Shown here: one piece after another, positions 1 through 11,345 of the stretch | Layout: each line of letters opens with the position of its first letter | Numbering within the stretch: position 1 is the first letter of the stretch | Source: Azadirachta indica | Lineage: Eukaryota; Streptophyta; Magnoliopsida; Sapindales; Meliaceae | Assembly (NCBI GenBank): GCA_022749755.1 | Contig: CM040452.1 | Location: 21,346,350 to 21,410,349 of the forward strand | Direction of reading: 5' to 3' | DNA length: 64,000 nt | Position numbers and translations under genes: made by a program | Notes under the pieces: model-generated | Seen by the model: the letters and a program-made list of their open reading frames with translations, nothing else | The model's database searches: none | What the model was told of the DNA's origin: nothing

Positions 1-90
1 CCTGCAAAATTATAAATCCACCAGCAATATTAAAAGGCAGCTCTTATATTATGGTAAATATTAGCTAACAAGAGTTTCCGGCATCCTTGT

Positions 91-2308
91 TTACGAGATC
101 TTTGCCCTTGAGAAGTCCATCTCCGGATGCTGCACAAAAATAAAAACATAAGTTGGGAGCTTTTCCCCATAAAAGATAAGTGTTCTAACTTTCAAGTGTA
201 CAAGGTATTTACCTCAGCCATGAATTTCTTTAGGATCTCCTGCTTTTGCATCTCATCACTGGTAGGCAGGCCCATGGATTTTTGCCTCTGATCAAACTGC
301 AGAGAAGAATCAGCGTAGAAGACAAAGCAAAGATGTCAAAAGGCATGTGAATTAAGATTCCCAGACATAAACCAGGATTATGATTCAGCAGGTATGAACC
401 AAGTGAGGACAAAAGGTTACCATCATCTTTTCCACTGTCTTCCTAGTTTCAGGATCGAGGTCAGATAATTTACTGTTCTCAGGTTCAACTTTCTGAGTGT
501 CAATTTCAGGACCTCCTTTCACTAACGTTTTCCACCACTCCATCTGATTCTGCTTAGTCAAAAGAATAGAGATGGAGTTCTGGTCCTCTGCGAGATGAAA
601 ATTTTATGTTGTACGTATCAAGTTAAAGTCTCACATATTTAAAATAACTAACAGAATCTTAGTATTCTATACTATCCAGTACATACCAAACAGAAGACAA
701 TAAAACAAATATGATAAGAGGATAACTAATTACAGTCTGAAAAATGTGCAAGCATTCAGGTAACTGATGAACTTCTTTCATTCATCAGATTCTTCTTGCC
801 AATAGCTACAAACATTTTCCTAGTATAGTTAGTTCAACTGCAGTTTAATTGACAGAAATTCTTAATGTGTTCAACATGTATGTCTATGTAGTGCAATATA
901 AAATACCTATGCTCCAATAACAATCGTCAGGTTTTACAGCCTGATGAAGTTCCTCCTGAAAATATTAAAACTTACATGGTTAGAAGTGAAAACAATATGG
1001 TCAAACAGACAGGGAAGGAAAAGGAAAACAAAAATATAACATTAAACATATGCTTTAATCCAAAAATAGGCTAACATAGTATATGAGCTTACATCAATAA
1101 TTGGAGGCTGACCCTTAAGTCCGACTTTCAGATGGTTCTTCTTTATCTCGCATGCCACAAACCTTGATTTAGTACCAGCTGGGACCGGAACATTAACAGT
1201 TACCTCTTGCAATGTCTGTGTCCAGGAGTAATTTTCCAGATCAAGACCATTGCCTTTGTTCGGTGCTGTCCAACATTAACAGGCGAAGCATGAGTCTAAA
1301 ATAATAAGCTCAAAACATAGCAAGGAAAGTATGACCCTCAAAATAATAAGCAAAGAACCAGAGTAAAGAATGACCTATAGCACTCGCACTTTTCATTTAA
1401 AATTTGAATTCCACATGCATGCCACAAACATTCACAGTACCCAATTGAACAAACCTCAACATATTTCAAGAACAACATGTTCACCAGATGTCACTCATTC
1501 AAATGATCGGTGCATACAGAGATGATCTAAAAATAACCGCAAATCTTAAACAAGTGTAAGAGTGTAAAATAACAACTAACAAAATAACAAACTAAAATCA
1601 ATAGGAACATCTATAATTCTAGCAAAATTACAAGTTTGATCTCTTTATTATTATAACTTTTCCGATAAACCTATGTTTCAAGAATAATGTGGTTTACATT
1701 GTGGCACTGGAGTCAATTTCACCAACAAATCCTGATTTTTAACACAGTTACAATAATTACAGTGTTAAAATTCAAGTTCTCAAATCAACAGGTTTGCTTC
1801 AATCCATAGAAAATTAAAAAAGGCATGATCTTGACAATACAAAAGAGAGTACAAATAAATAATCATTACCAAACTATATGAAAGTAAGTTTTATTTATAA
1901 GAACATGTCCGTACCTCTAGCTGGATTTCCGTTCGCATCCAGCTGCACCGGCGGCGGAGCTGCTTTCTCAATCTTAACAGAAGGCACGTCTTCCAATTTC
2001 TCTTCCTTCTCCTCCTTCTTCACTTTCTTAGGTTTAACTTCTTCAACCTCCTCCGCCTTCTTATTCTTCTCCTTCGCAGCTCGCATCGCCGACACGATCT
2101 GCTTCTCCGCCGAGTCCTTCGCCAGAAAGTCGCTCTCCTTAGCCACGAAGTCGAACGCTTTCTCCAAAAACCCTAGCGGATTGGACGGATCGAACGTCGC
2201 GCTAAACGACGAAGTCTTGGACAACGAGGCGGAGGAAGAAGCCAAATCCGATGGCTTCTTCTTGACGTCTGGTTTCTCTTCTTCTTGAATATCGGAGATG
2301 ATTGCCAT
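91..2308 (-). CDS. BOB1: BOBBER1-like NudC (CS/p23) domain chaperone
   Basis: Six coding exons on the minus strand: 2308-1915, 1265-1093, 955-907, 587-421, 296-213 and 129-91. All introns are GT-AG, phases close, and the product is 301 residues. The N-terminus (about residues 1-130) is Lys/Glu-rich and carries the [17 protein letters not shown] motif of the BOBBER/NudC N-terminal region. A CS (p23-like) beta-sandwich follows at about 140-225 (start [34 protein letters not shown]). The conserved C-terminal tail has [17 protein letters not shown] and ends near MDFSRAKIS. The family acts as cytosolic non-canonical small heat-shock/NudC chaperones; Arabidopsis BOB1 is needed for development and thermotolerance (known for the family). 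The start is the first ATG after a TATA box about 100 bp upstream. The gene is complete within the window. Naming it BOB1 rather than a paralogue rests on similarity recalled from memory. Confidence 0.93.
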
Positions 2309-2406
2309 AACTCAGTTAGTTCTGCCTCGAAGTAAGCTAAATCCAGTGACTTCGATTTGCTTTTCTTTTTTTCTGACTGTTTTCGAGTTTCAGGTTTTGG
2401 GGAGGG

Positions 2407-2414
2407 TTTATATA
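2407..2414 (-). promoter_or_regulatory. TATA box of the BOB1-like gene
   Basis: TATATAAA on the minus strand lies about 100 bp upstream of the ATG at 2308. This fits a transcription start near 2380 and a short 5' UTR. Confidence 0.7.
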
Positions 2415-2449
2415 CGAGAAGGAAGCGTTCTTAGAGAGGTTAGAAGAGA

Positions 2450-2506
2450 GTTCGAGAACCACTAGTTTTTCCTACTTTGCAGAGGAGTCCTTGTACTTTC
2501 CAGAAA
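2450..2506 (-). promoter_or_regulatory. Heat-shock-element-like sites upstream of BOB1
   Basis: Two TTCnnGAA inverted pairs are visible: TTCGAGAA at 2451-2458 and TTCCAGAA at 2498-2505. They lie 40-100 bp upstream of the TATA box. Each is a two-unit HSE core; the first has a weak third unit beside it. Arabidopsis BOB1 is reported as heat-inducible, so HSF control is plausible. This is inferred from motif and position only. Confidence 0.5.
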
Positions 2507-2519
2507 TTAATTTGTTTAC

Positions 2520-3253
2520 TTATTTTAATCGAGGAATCCTAATTAATCGCCCATTTTGGGTTGAAAATTTCTCCAATTTCATCATTTTTTTTCTTTTTTA
2601 AATGCTTGGAGGATAAATAATATTGGAATAAGAAAATCAATATCAATAATGGTATTTGTAATGTATTTTAATTAGTTTTAATTTAACGAAAATCGATTTA
2701 TTCATGTGATTTTTTTTAATTTTATTTCATAAACAAAAATCATGAATGAATGGTAACAAGTTTAGTGTAATAACTTATTTTTTAGCTTATATACGAATTG
2801 ATACATGTGCATGCGAATTAATTATATTATGTTATTTATAGATAATTAATTGGTAAATTTTTAACATTAATTCATCTAGATGATTTGTTCTATGAAAGAA
2901 AAAAAAAAAAAAAAAGATTCATCTAAAGTATTATATTAATTAGACAAAGGCATTGGTTGCTCCTTGCTCGTGCTATTCTAATGATTCAAAACATGCAATA
3001 TATAGTTTATGTAACAAAAAATAAAGGGCGATTGATCCCGAAAATAAATTTGATGTATTATTCTCTTAGTGTTTTAGTTAACTCATTTGAGTTATTTTTG
3101 TTAAAAAATAAGGAAAAAAACGCATAACAAATCATCAATATTTAATTTCATACATGTTTATTTTTCAAAAAAGAAAAAAAAGAAGTTCGTATGAACTATG
3201 AAGTAATTAATTAGTAAAATAAATAATTGAAATTCTATATATGGCTACTGGGG
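2520..3253. other. Intergenic spacer between BOB1 promoter and WSD 3' end
   Basis: AT-rich sequence with poly-A and poly-T runs (for example around 2900-2920). I see no ORF or repeat of note. The right end should hold the 3' UTR of the minus-strand WSD gene. Confidence 0.6.
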
Positions 3254-6200
3254 TTAGACCGAGATAGCACTATCGTTGATTAATCCTCTCTGAACGGCAG
3301 AATCCTTAATGAGCTTGAGAGATTCTTCTATATCGAGGGAAAGCTGGTGCGGATCCGGAATCACATTCGGGTCAACCGCGAGACATATGGTCATCTTGTT
3401 CACGTAGCTCTGGAAATGCATCGTCAATGCCTGTAATTAAACAATCAAAAATCATATATATATATATATATATGTATATCTTTACATATAATCAAGGCTA
3501 GCTAGTTCATTAGTATTAATTATAGAACAACTACAATTAATAAGATGTATAATTAAAAATACAAACGAATAAAAAGTACTTACGTGGGGATGACCATAAA
3601 CGCTTGGAGCAAGATAAGTCATGGGATGCCCAAAAAAGCTTATTTCTTCCGCAGGACCAACGACATTGGAGAAAGCCAACGTAGTGTTTAAGAGAACTCT
3701 GTTTGCTATAGAAGCTGCTACCTGTACCAAGTGGTAGATGATCCCCATGTCCCATGCAAAAACAATTAATTCATTACTTAAAATCATATATATATATATA
3801 TATGTGTGTGTGTATATAATGTCGGCATCTTGATTAATTATTAATGTCTGCATCCGTTTTAATTAACGAAATATCTAGGAACCTTGTATCCGAATAGTCG
3901 GAGCACTAATTTGGCTGAGAAAAATGAGCAGATGGCTTCACGGGAGAGCTTTTTTCGATCAATGGTGGCTTTGGCTCCACGAATATAATCTAATGGGTCA
4001 TTTTGTGAAGCGATGTTGGTGAAGGGAAGGAGGATGTATCCGATCCAATTGCCCCACCTGCCTTTGGATTTCTTCTCCATCATATCAGCCAAAGCCTGAA
4101 TCCCTGTAGTTGGCCTAAGGTTGACGAGAACGGCCGCCCTCAGTCGTAAATTTTTTGGAAGTATATTTGAATCCTCCTTTGCTCCTCCTCCATTTTGCCT
4201 AAACTTATTGCCTGTTTTGCCAATAATAAAAATTATTATTGATTAATTAATTAACTAGAAGAAAATCTAGCAGGTCATTAAATTAATATATGCATGCCAA
4301 TAATGTTACAGCAGCTGCAATATTGGTAGAAGTGATTAGATCGAACTCACTATATCTTCGGTGAAGGTACCGCGAAAGACCAGCCTGTGTTATTCCCAAC
4401 ACAACATCGTTGACTGTCTGTAACCAAAAAAAAAAAAAAAATACATTAATTTGTATTAAATTTGGGGACCTAAAGTCAAAACGGATCCATACATTTTGGA
4501 ACCCCAAACAGTATGGCGTTTAATTTTATTATTACTTCATCAATGTGGATCATGCACAATAAAATTTGATGGTCCCGATCGGATGGACCAACAAGTTAAT
4601 TGGGTTACCCCAAAATTAGTTCTCCTAATTAGTATGGGCTCTGTACTGCACATGTTTTGATTTCTCTCAATCTGCTGTCCACGAAATCGATCTTCGTGTT
4701 ATTACATTTATGATTTTACTTCCATATATTGCTCATTAATTCACTAATGTGAAAGCAGCGTACCACACACACCACGAAAAGAAATTAAAAATGATTTTAC
4801 GTTTGAAGTTGTAAAGATCTTGTGAGGTAATAAAATAGAACTTACGTACTTACCGTTTTCATAGCATTTTTGACAAGCTTTATGTCGTCCAAACTAATTG
4901 TCCTGTGCACAAATCGCTTAGTAACAAGCTCAACTCCAGGTCCTCCTTTCAATGGATTCTTCGTATCTTTCAAAAATAATATTGTGGCAGTGAACAAAAA
5001 AAGGTCCACAAACGTATTCCAAATCAGTCTTATTGCTGACCAAATAATTAACAAAAACCACCACAACCCCCAGCGTTGACTTTTGGCACTGGGATGCTGG
5101 CGACTTTGACCTGGAATGCTCGGCAACGCCTCGGGGTCGGAGGTTTTCCGAGTGCAAGCAAGGAGGAGGGAAATGAGAGAGGCACCGTCGCCGATGGAGT
5201 GGTGGATTCGGAAAACTCCGATGGCTTCTGCTTCCGAGGTTTTAACATTCAGAAGATGGAGTTCCCATAAGGGTTTTGAGAAATCCAAAGGAGTTGTGGT
5301 GATGTAGGAAATGTAGTCTTCAACAAATTGTTCAGGATTTTCCATTGTTGGATCTACATCAGGAATAATAATGTGGTTTTCTACATTTACTGTTGTCCGA
5401 ATCCATTTCATTTTCCTTCCTTGAATCACCTTTAATTTCACAAAAGAAAAAAATAATTAATTCTTCATTACAAATCAAGCATGGCCACATGTTTGAAAAC
5501 AACAAAAGTAGTTTGAAATTTATTTCACCTTTCTATTTTATCTATCTGCTATTAATATTTAAGAATCTTCTACCACACTATTCTTAATTAGTTTCTTGCA
5601 AGTTGATCTAATTTTCCTTTCTGGGGTTTCATTGGAAAAACAAGTCTGGAAGTTTTCATATGCTGTTATAGTGTTAGGAATTGATGGAATCCCATACAGA
5701 GAAAACACATAACTAAATGCTTTTTAATTGGAAAAAAACAAAAATGATTTTTATATACATCTTCAAGTTCATTAATTAATTATTTTCTGCCAAAAAAATA
5801 AAAAATAAAAAATAAAATTGGATACGTCTAGAGTTTGGTATAATTTTATCTGAGTAGATTTTTTGTTGCACATAAATGGGATTAGATTGAAGAAGCTATA
5901 AAGATCAAATAAACAATCAAAAAGAAAGAAAGAACAGTTTTTTTTTTTTTAAAAAAAAGACGTCATTTTGTAATGGATACATAATATATAATGCTTGCAT
6001 ATTATCTCATAGAATTACGTACTAATATATGCAATTTAAAGTTTGGCCGGTCCTATTCGATTCTTTTTTTAATAATTTTAACTTCAAAGGTTCTAATTCA
6101 ACAAAAAATACAAAACTTCCACCAAAAGCAAGAAAAAAGAAAAAAGAAACCCCTACTGTTATATGTGAACGCAACAAGTTTGAAGCAAGATAACAAGAAG

Positions 6201-6720
6201 AAAATTTAAAAGAAAAGGTCATTTCCACCAAGATAAAAATAAACTAACAACAGAAAAAATAAAAATTAAAAAGAACGAAAATTCTCTCAGCTCCTTTCCG
6301 CGTTCGTAAAGCAAATATTGCAAAATTACTTAAATATTATTATTATTATTATTATAATATTTAGGAGGAGAAGTCGAAGACGAAAGCAGAGGAAGGACGA
6401 AAGCATCACAAATATTCTAATAATAATGATAATAAACAAGCTAGCAGAAGAAGAAGAAAGCAAAGAAAAGAAAAGGAAAGAAAAGAACCCAGCTGGAAAA
6501 TCTTCAAACAGTAGATATTAATAAATCTTACCAGATTGCTGGAAAAACGAGGATGTTTGATCAAAGTCTGCTGCAATCCTTCCTTAATAACACTAGGGTT
6601 AATGCTAGTTTTGCATCCCACAACCGCGATAATATGACAGTTGAAATTCGGTGCATGAAACAACCGAGCCGCCGGACTCAACGGCTCTTCCTCCACCGTC
6701 GACGCTTTGCCGTCGACCAT
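3254..6720 (-). CDS. WSD1-like wax ester synthase/diacylglycerol O-acyltransferase
   Basis: Six exons on the minus strand: 6720-6532, 5429-4854, 4417-4351, 4211-3883, 3721-3584 and 3430-3254. All introns are GT-AG, phases close, and the protein is 491 residues, normal for plant WSD proteins (about 480). The N-terminal half holds LSPAARLFHAP and the acyltransferase catalytic motif HHSIGDG at residues 139-145 (HHxxxDG). NDVVLGITQAGLSRYL follows, and the C-terminal DUF1298 half contains LRAAVLVNLRPTTGIQ, WGNWIGYILLPF and NVVGPAEEISFFGHPMTYLAPSVYGHPHALTMHFQSY. The family esterifies fatty alcohols or diacylglycerol with acyl-CoA, usually at the ER, for cuticular wax or storage lipid. A hydrophobic segment just after the HHxxxDG region (about residues 183-210) could anchor it. 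The substrate cannot be told from sequence. Intron 1 (about 1.1 kb) carries a TAT microsatellite near 6340. Confidence 0.93.
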
Positions 6721-6913
6721 TTTCCTGCGGCTCCTTCTCTTTGCTTCTTTCTTATTATTATTTTTTTTGGATTGGTGTCAATCACATGGGAGCGAGTTTA
6801 ATTATAAACATGGGCTGCTGCCTGTAGATTTGTCAGATTAGGAATGGATTGGAATTTAATTTGATTGCTGTGGAGAGTTGGCTGAGCCGCACAGTCAAAG
6901 TTTGAGGCAGATT

Positions 6914-6920
6914 CTTTATA
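6914..6920 (-). promoter_or_regulatory. Possible TATA box of the WSD gene
   Basis: TATAAAG on the minus strand, about 190 bp upstream of the ATG. A weaker TTTATAATT near 6800 is an alternative. Confidence 0.35.
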
Positions 6921-7912
6921 AAGAATAATTCAGATAAAGTAGTGATTATTATTTATTACTTGGTTTCCGTTAAAAGAAAAAAAAATTTATGTTAATCGAT
7001 GGTTTTGTTCCTTCCTCCTGTATGGGAGTTGGTTTAACCCAAAAAGTTTTTACATGATTAGCTTGATTAGCGGTTTTAATTCATAAAAAAAATAGTTTAA
7101 TATGAAACATTAAATTTTTAATGTCCAATCTTATATATTATAATTAATGATTTTTAGTTTTCTAATTAAATTAATTAAGGAGTATCATGAGTTGGACATA
7201 TGATATGTTTATGCATATATGGGGTGTCATATAAAAGCTGGCAATTAATGTTAACTATTGTAGTTATGGGAAAAAAAAATATATAACTAACGAAAATGAC
7301 CAAAACTTGTATGTAGCCTAATGAAATAATTTTTATGATTTGTCATAACTATTTTTTGAACAATCGACTCAAAACTTGTATGTAGCCAAAATCATATGCA
7401 AATTCTGTAAAAAATAATTTCACATTGTCAATTTTAATTAATTTTTAATCACTGCGTGCCATGTTGTGTTTGGTGGCTTTATCATTTTATTATTAAATTT
7501 TGCACGATCATCGCAATTCCCCATGGTCAGTAATGGAAACCAAATATCTACAAGGATTTGGTCACGTTCAATTTGATCTTGACATTTTTTTTAAGAGGGA
7601 TTAGGTTCTTTTGCTAGTTACAACTTTTTATTAATATATATATATATATATATATTTTCTTGATTCTTCGTCTACTTGGTCTTGTTGTTGATCAAAATGG
7701 ATGAATAATTGACAATTTATAGTTATAAGTATGAAAGTTTGTATTAATCACTCAAGGCATAAACTAGTAGAGTGAACAAACAACAATTTATATAAGCGAG
7801 TCTAACAATTCAGTGTAAGAAGAAAGAGGTGCCAAAAAAATGTCGTGAATAATTAATACAAAAATACGCTATTATTTAGATGTATATGGCGTTATATAAT
7901 GACTCAGGCGTC
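6921..7912. other. Intergenic region between WSD promoter and tRNA-Ala
   Basis: AT-rich, with an (AT)n run near 7637-7653. It contains an exact 18-bp direct repeat, CAAAACTTGTATGTAGCC, at 7301-7318 and 7370-7387. No coding sequence is seen. Confidence 0.6.
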
Positions 7913-7985
7913 GGGGGTGTAGCTCATATGGTAGAGCGCTCGCTTCGCATGCGAGAGGCACGGGGTTCGATTCCCCGCACCTCCA
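7913..7985 (+). tRNA. tRNA-Ala (anticodon CGC)
   Basis: Full 73-nt cloverleaf. The acceptor stem GGGGGTG pairs with CACCTCC (one G-T pair), with discriminator A at 7985. The D arm holds the A box TAGCTCATATGG. The anticodon stem CTCGC/GCGAG flanks the loop TTCGCAT, giving anticodon CGC. The T arm CGGGG-TTCGATT-CCCCG contains the B box. No intron and no encoded CCA. It reads GCG alanine codons. Confidence 0.97.
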
Positions 7986-7993
7986 TTTTTTTT
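7986..7993 (+). terminator. Pol III terminator of tRNA-Ala
   Basis: A run of eight T directly follows the discriminator base, the standard RNA polymerase III stop. Confidence 0.85.
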
Positions 7994-8252
7994 ATTCTCT
8001 TCTGCTACCTCTAGCAGCAAAACGCTGCGTTTTAAGCTCTTGAATATTGCCGCTCACCAACACGGCTAGATAAAGTTAAATAGTTATTTACATCACCACT
8101 TGCAGGGTTAAAGACGTCGTTTGTTTATTATAATTGTAATTTCGACATTTGACCTGTTCTTTCCGGCAGAATCGAAACTCAATTTCTCGGATTTTGATAC
8201 GAAAATTGCCACTCCCGTAGACTTGAAAACTTTGCAAATTACAATAATACTA

Positions 8253-8296
<44 letters not shown>
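8253..8296. repeat. (TG)n/(TA)n compound microsatellite
   Basis: About 12 TG units run directly into about 10 TA units. It lies upstream of the lipase gene, and the TA part followed by TATAAAAATA could double as its TATA region. Confidence 0.85.
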
Positions 8297-8493
8297 AAAA
8301 TAAAGCCAAATTGTCAACTTGTATTCGCTTTTAGTCATAATTCCCTCAATCACAAGAATTCTCATGGTGCATCTCACGAAATCTCATTTTCTTCAATATT
8401 TCTCTCCATTTCACATCACATGCCAATAGACGAAGGAATTCAATAAAATCCCTCAAAACCCTCTCAAAAGTCAAAATCTTTTCTTCTTACCGG

Positions 8494-9611
8494 GTACGTA
8501 CTGGGATTTCATTCTCTTTTCATTGTTTTCCTTCAATTGCTCAAAACTCTTGTTGTAGTTTTTTTTTCTTTTTCAACTATATTTAGGGAATTTTTATATA
8601 TGTGAATGTTGTACTTGTAAAGAATTGGTAGCTAGGATATTTGCTCGTTGACGAAATTCAGTTTCGTGGCCTGGCGTTTGTGGTAAAGAATTAGGAATTT
8701 CTGCTTAGTTGATTTGGTTTAAGCTTTACTGTCTGATAAATGAAGCTTTCGTTTGTATTTGCTAAGCATCAATGAGTATCTTAAAGAATTATACAAAATG
8801 GGAAAATCTATGATGAACATTTGATTAAGAGTTATAGGGGGATGTTCATTTAGGAAGAGCTTTTGCGCAAAAAGTATTATCCGCAAACACTTTCCCCAGA
8901 AGTAACCATTAAGTGCTCATCTAAAAAGCACAGCTTAAAATGCATTTTTTTTTTCAAATTTCCGTTTACCGATCAAAAGGCAACATCCTAAGGGAAAAAC
9001 ACCAATCAAAGTACTTCTTTTATTTTTCGAACTCAAAAAGTTTTCTCTTGTTCCTTCATAACGTATACTTTTTAATTTCAATCCAACGTTCAGAGTTAGA
9101 CATGAGAAGCACTTTCAAGAAGAGTATGGATTATCTAATATTTTCAAAACCAAATGGGCTATCGAAAGTTTGAATCCTCTCATTTATTGGTTTTTTAGAA
9201 ATATTTTGGTTGTGATTTGCAGTTTTTTGCAGTTTTTTGGTTGTTGTTAAGCAAGAGAGAAAGAACATAACGAAAAAGGTTTGTGTTAGATACCAAAAAC
9301 ACCAAAATGTTGTTCTACGTTTTTTTCTTTGTAACAATTCAAAAAACGATAATCAGTTGTTTTTAAGATTGCTTTGCAGAAAAGACCCTTTTCAATCTTC
9401 ATAAACAAAAACATGATTTGTAAAATGGTACCCAACAAACCGTAAGAACTCAGAGCACAAAACATCTGGAAAGCATTTTCGCGTTGTCCTCTGAGTTGAT
9501 CGTACCTGAATTCTATGTGCAAATCTTCTGTTGCAAGTTTTGTCTTGTCTTCTTATTTAGGGATTTTTTTTTCCATCCAGTGACAGATTCTAATTCTATT
9601 GCTATTTTCAG
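8494..9611 (+). other. Probable 5' UTR intron of the lipase gene
   Basis: A donor-like CGG|GTACGT at 8491-8499 follows a C/T-rich leader (8440-8493). A pyrimidine-rich acceptor TATTTTCAG ends at 9611, 12 bp before the ATG at 9624. An intron of about 1.1 kb in the 5' UTR is inferred. Its middle (8838-9060) includes repeat-like text with AAGTGCTCATCTAAAAAGCAC. Only a transcript would prove the splice. Confidence 0.55.
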
Positions 9612-9623
9612 GGAGAGAAGAAA

Positions 9624-10741
9624 ATGGGAAAACAAGAGACAACAACCTCAGAAAGGGAAATTTTCAACATTTCAGGACCTTTACATCTCACCGCTGTTGA
9701 TTGGTAAAAAAAATTTTTTCTTTTTTGTCTGAGGATATTTGCAGAATCATTCCCTCATTAATTTACCATCAATTTGACAGGAAGAATCTGCATCATCGAA
9801 GATCCGTGGCTGCAAGTTTGGTTCAAGGAGTGTACATTCTTGAACGAGATCGCCAAGGAAATCGCCAGGGCCACCAAGCTCAAGCTTCACCCTGGTGGAA
9901 CTTTTTCCATTTCCAGCTAATTCGGGTACTCATAGATGATGCAGATCAATCCATATTTGGCGCAATTTATGAATACAATCCATATGTTTTTGACTGCAGT
10001 AATAATGCTCCTAAATACATTATCTCCTTCCGGGGAACATTAAACAAACCAGATTCCAGGTCTAGAGATCTCAAGTTGGATTTGAAGTGCATCAGCAACA
10101 AACTTCACCAGAGCTCACGCTTTCAGTTAGCAATTCAGGCAGTTCAGGATGTGGTTAATTTTGCAGGACCAGCAAATGTTTGGTTAGCAGGACATTCTCT
10201 GGGATCAGCTATTGCATTGCTGATAGGAAAGAACATGACACAAGTGGGACATCGTATGGAAACTTTTCTATTTAATCCACCATTTTTATCTGCTCCGATA
10301 GAAAGTATTCAAAACGAAAAGCTGAAGCATGGTATTCGGTTTGCAAGCAGTGTTGTGAAAGCAGGATTTGCTCTTGCTGCAAAGGGTACTCAAAACCAAG
10401 AAAATGACTTGCACACATTTTACACATTAGCCGAATGGATTCCACAGCTGTTCCTGAACCCAGCTGATCATATTTGCTCCGAGTACATTGGGTATTTTCA
10501 GCACAGGAAGAAGATGGAAGAGATTGGAGCGAGCAAAATTGAGAGACTTGCAACGCAACATTCTGTAGGAAGTTTGGTTTCTGGTGTGTTAGGGAGAGAC
10601 TCAGAAGCATTGCATTTGCTGCCTTCAGCAAATTTGACTATTAATTTGAGTCATTGCCCTGATTTTAAACGAGCACATGGAATTCATCAATGGTGGGATC
10701 CAAATTTTCATGGTCAGTCTGAGTTGCATTTGTTCAGGTAA
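9624..10741 (+). CDS. Alpha/beta-hydrolase lipase, At4g10955 type
   Basis: Two exons, 9624-9703 and 9781-10741, with a 77-nt GT-AG intron; 346 residues. The small first exon gives MGKQETTTSEREIFNISGPLHL, a typical start for this family. Class-3-lipase-like features follow: IDDADQSIFGAIYEY, an oxyanion-side strand YIISFRGT at about 107-113, and the nucleophile elbow GHSLG at 164-168 with Ser166. The C-terminus has HGIHQWWDPN. The family is named GDSL esterase/lipase in databases, but the visible motif is the GxSxG of alpha/beta hydrolases. The substrate is unknown and there is no signal peptide, so it is probably cytosolic. The reading frame ends at TAA 10739-10741 with no sign of a further exon. 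Confidence 0.88.
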
Positions 10742-11139
10742 TTTGTGAATTCTTTTATATTTTTCTTTGATGATTTTTGAAGAATGAATTTGTTGTGGAA
10801 ATCAAATATTTCCATTAACTAGTATTCTGATCAATTATACAGTTGTACTTTGATCAAGGATTATTCAACGGTTCCAAGTAAATTGTAGTATTTTGAGTTT
10901 GAGATTTATGACTTAAAAAGAAACATGATCATTTTCATAGATTCAACGGTTAAGACGAAAAAGAGTTATAATAGAAATATTCACTGTTTAAGAGTATGTG
11001 CAATTCGATTTTACCAGGATCAAAGCCAAAAAAAACTTGGTAATTCTAATGCTATATCAAAGTAGATAGAAGTAGAACACAAAACTTGGTAATTCAAGGA
11101 AGTCCCATGCCAAATAATTCGAATTTTAGCATGGGCTGG
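10742..11139. other. Lipase 3' region and intergenic spacer
   Basis: Holds the presumed lipase 3' UTR. A 15-bp direct repeat AAAACTTGGTAATTC occurs near 11034 and 11082. No ORF. Confidence 0.55.
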
Positions 11140-11297
11140 TGGGCCCAACTAAAAGGCCCAAAACATCTTGAAATTGTTTTTACTAACAGATAACAATAAA
11201 TACTAACTCATTAAACCCTTCCGTTCTAGTGTTGTTGGCTGAAAACATAAAAATTTCATCATTATCCTTCTGTTACGTCTTCTTATAAAACCCTAAA
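11140..11297 (+). promoter_or_regulatory. F-box gene promoter: site II elements, TATA box and telobox
   Basis: TGGGCCC at 11140-11146 and GGCCCA at 11155-11160 are site II (TCP-type) motifs. TATAAAA at 11284-11290 runs into an AAACCCTAAA telo-box. A TATA at this place puts the transcription start near 11315, which decides the start codon of the downstream gene. Confidence 0.6.
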
Positions 11298-11345
11298 AAC
11301 AGTTCAATGATCAAAACTAGCAGGACAAAACGAAGAAGAGACACT

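Noticed and set aside
1878..2288. 136-codon plus-strand frame opposite BOB1 exon 1
   Set aside because: Exact antisense of the Lys/Glu-rich NudC exon; its Ser/Phe-rich translation is a shadow of that composition.
8108..8446. Frames containing Cys-Val or Ile-Tyr runs near 8250-8300
   Set aside because: Translations of the TG/TA microsatellite only.
11307..11345. Upstream ATG adding 13 residues to the F-box protein
   Set aside because: Lies between the TATA box and the expected transcription start; the added residues are not part of the F-box.
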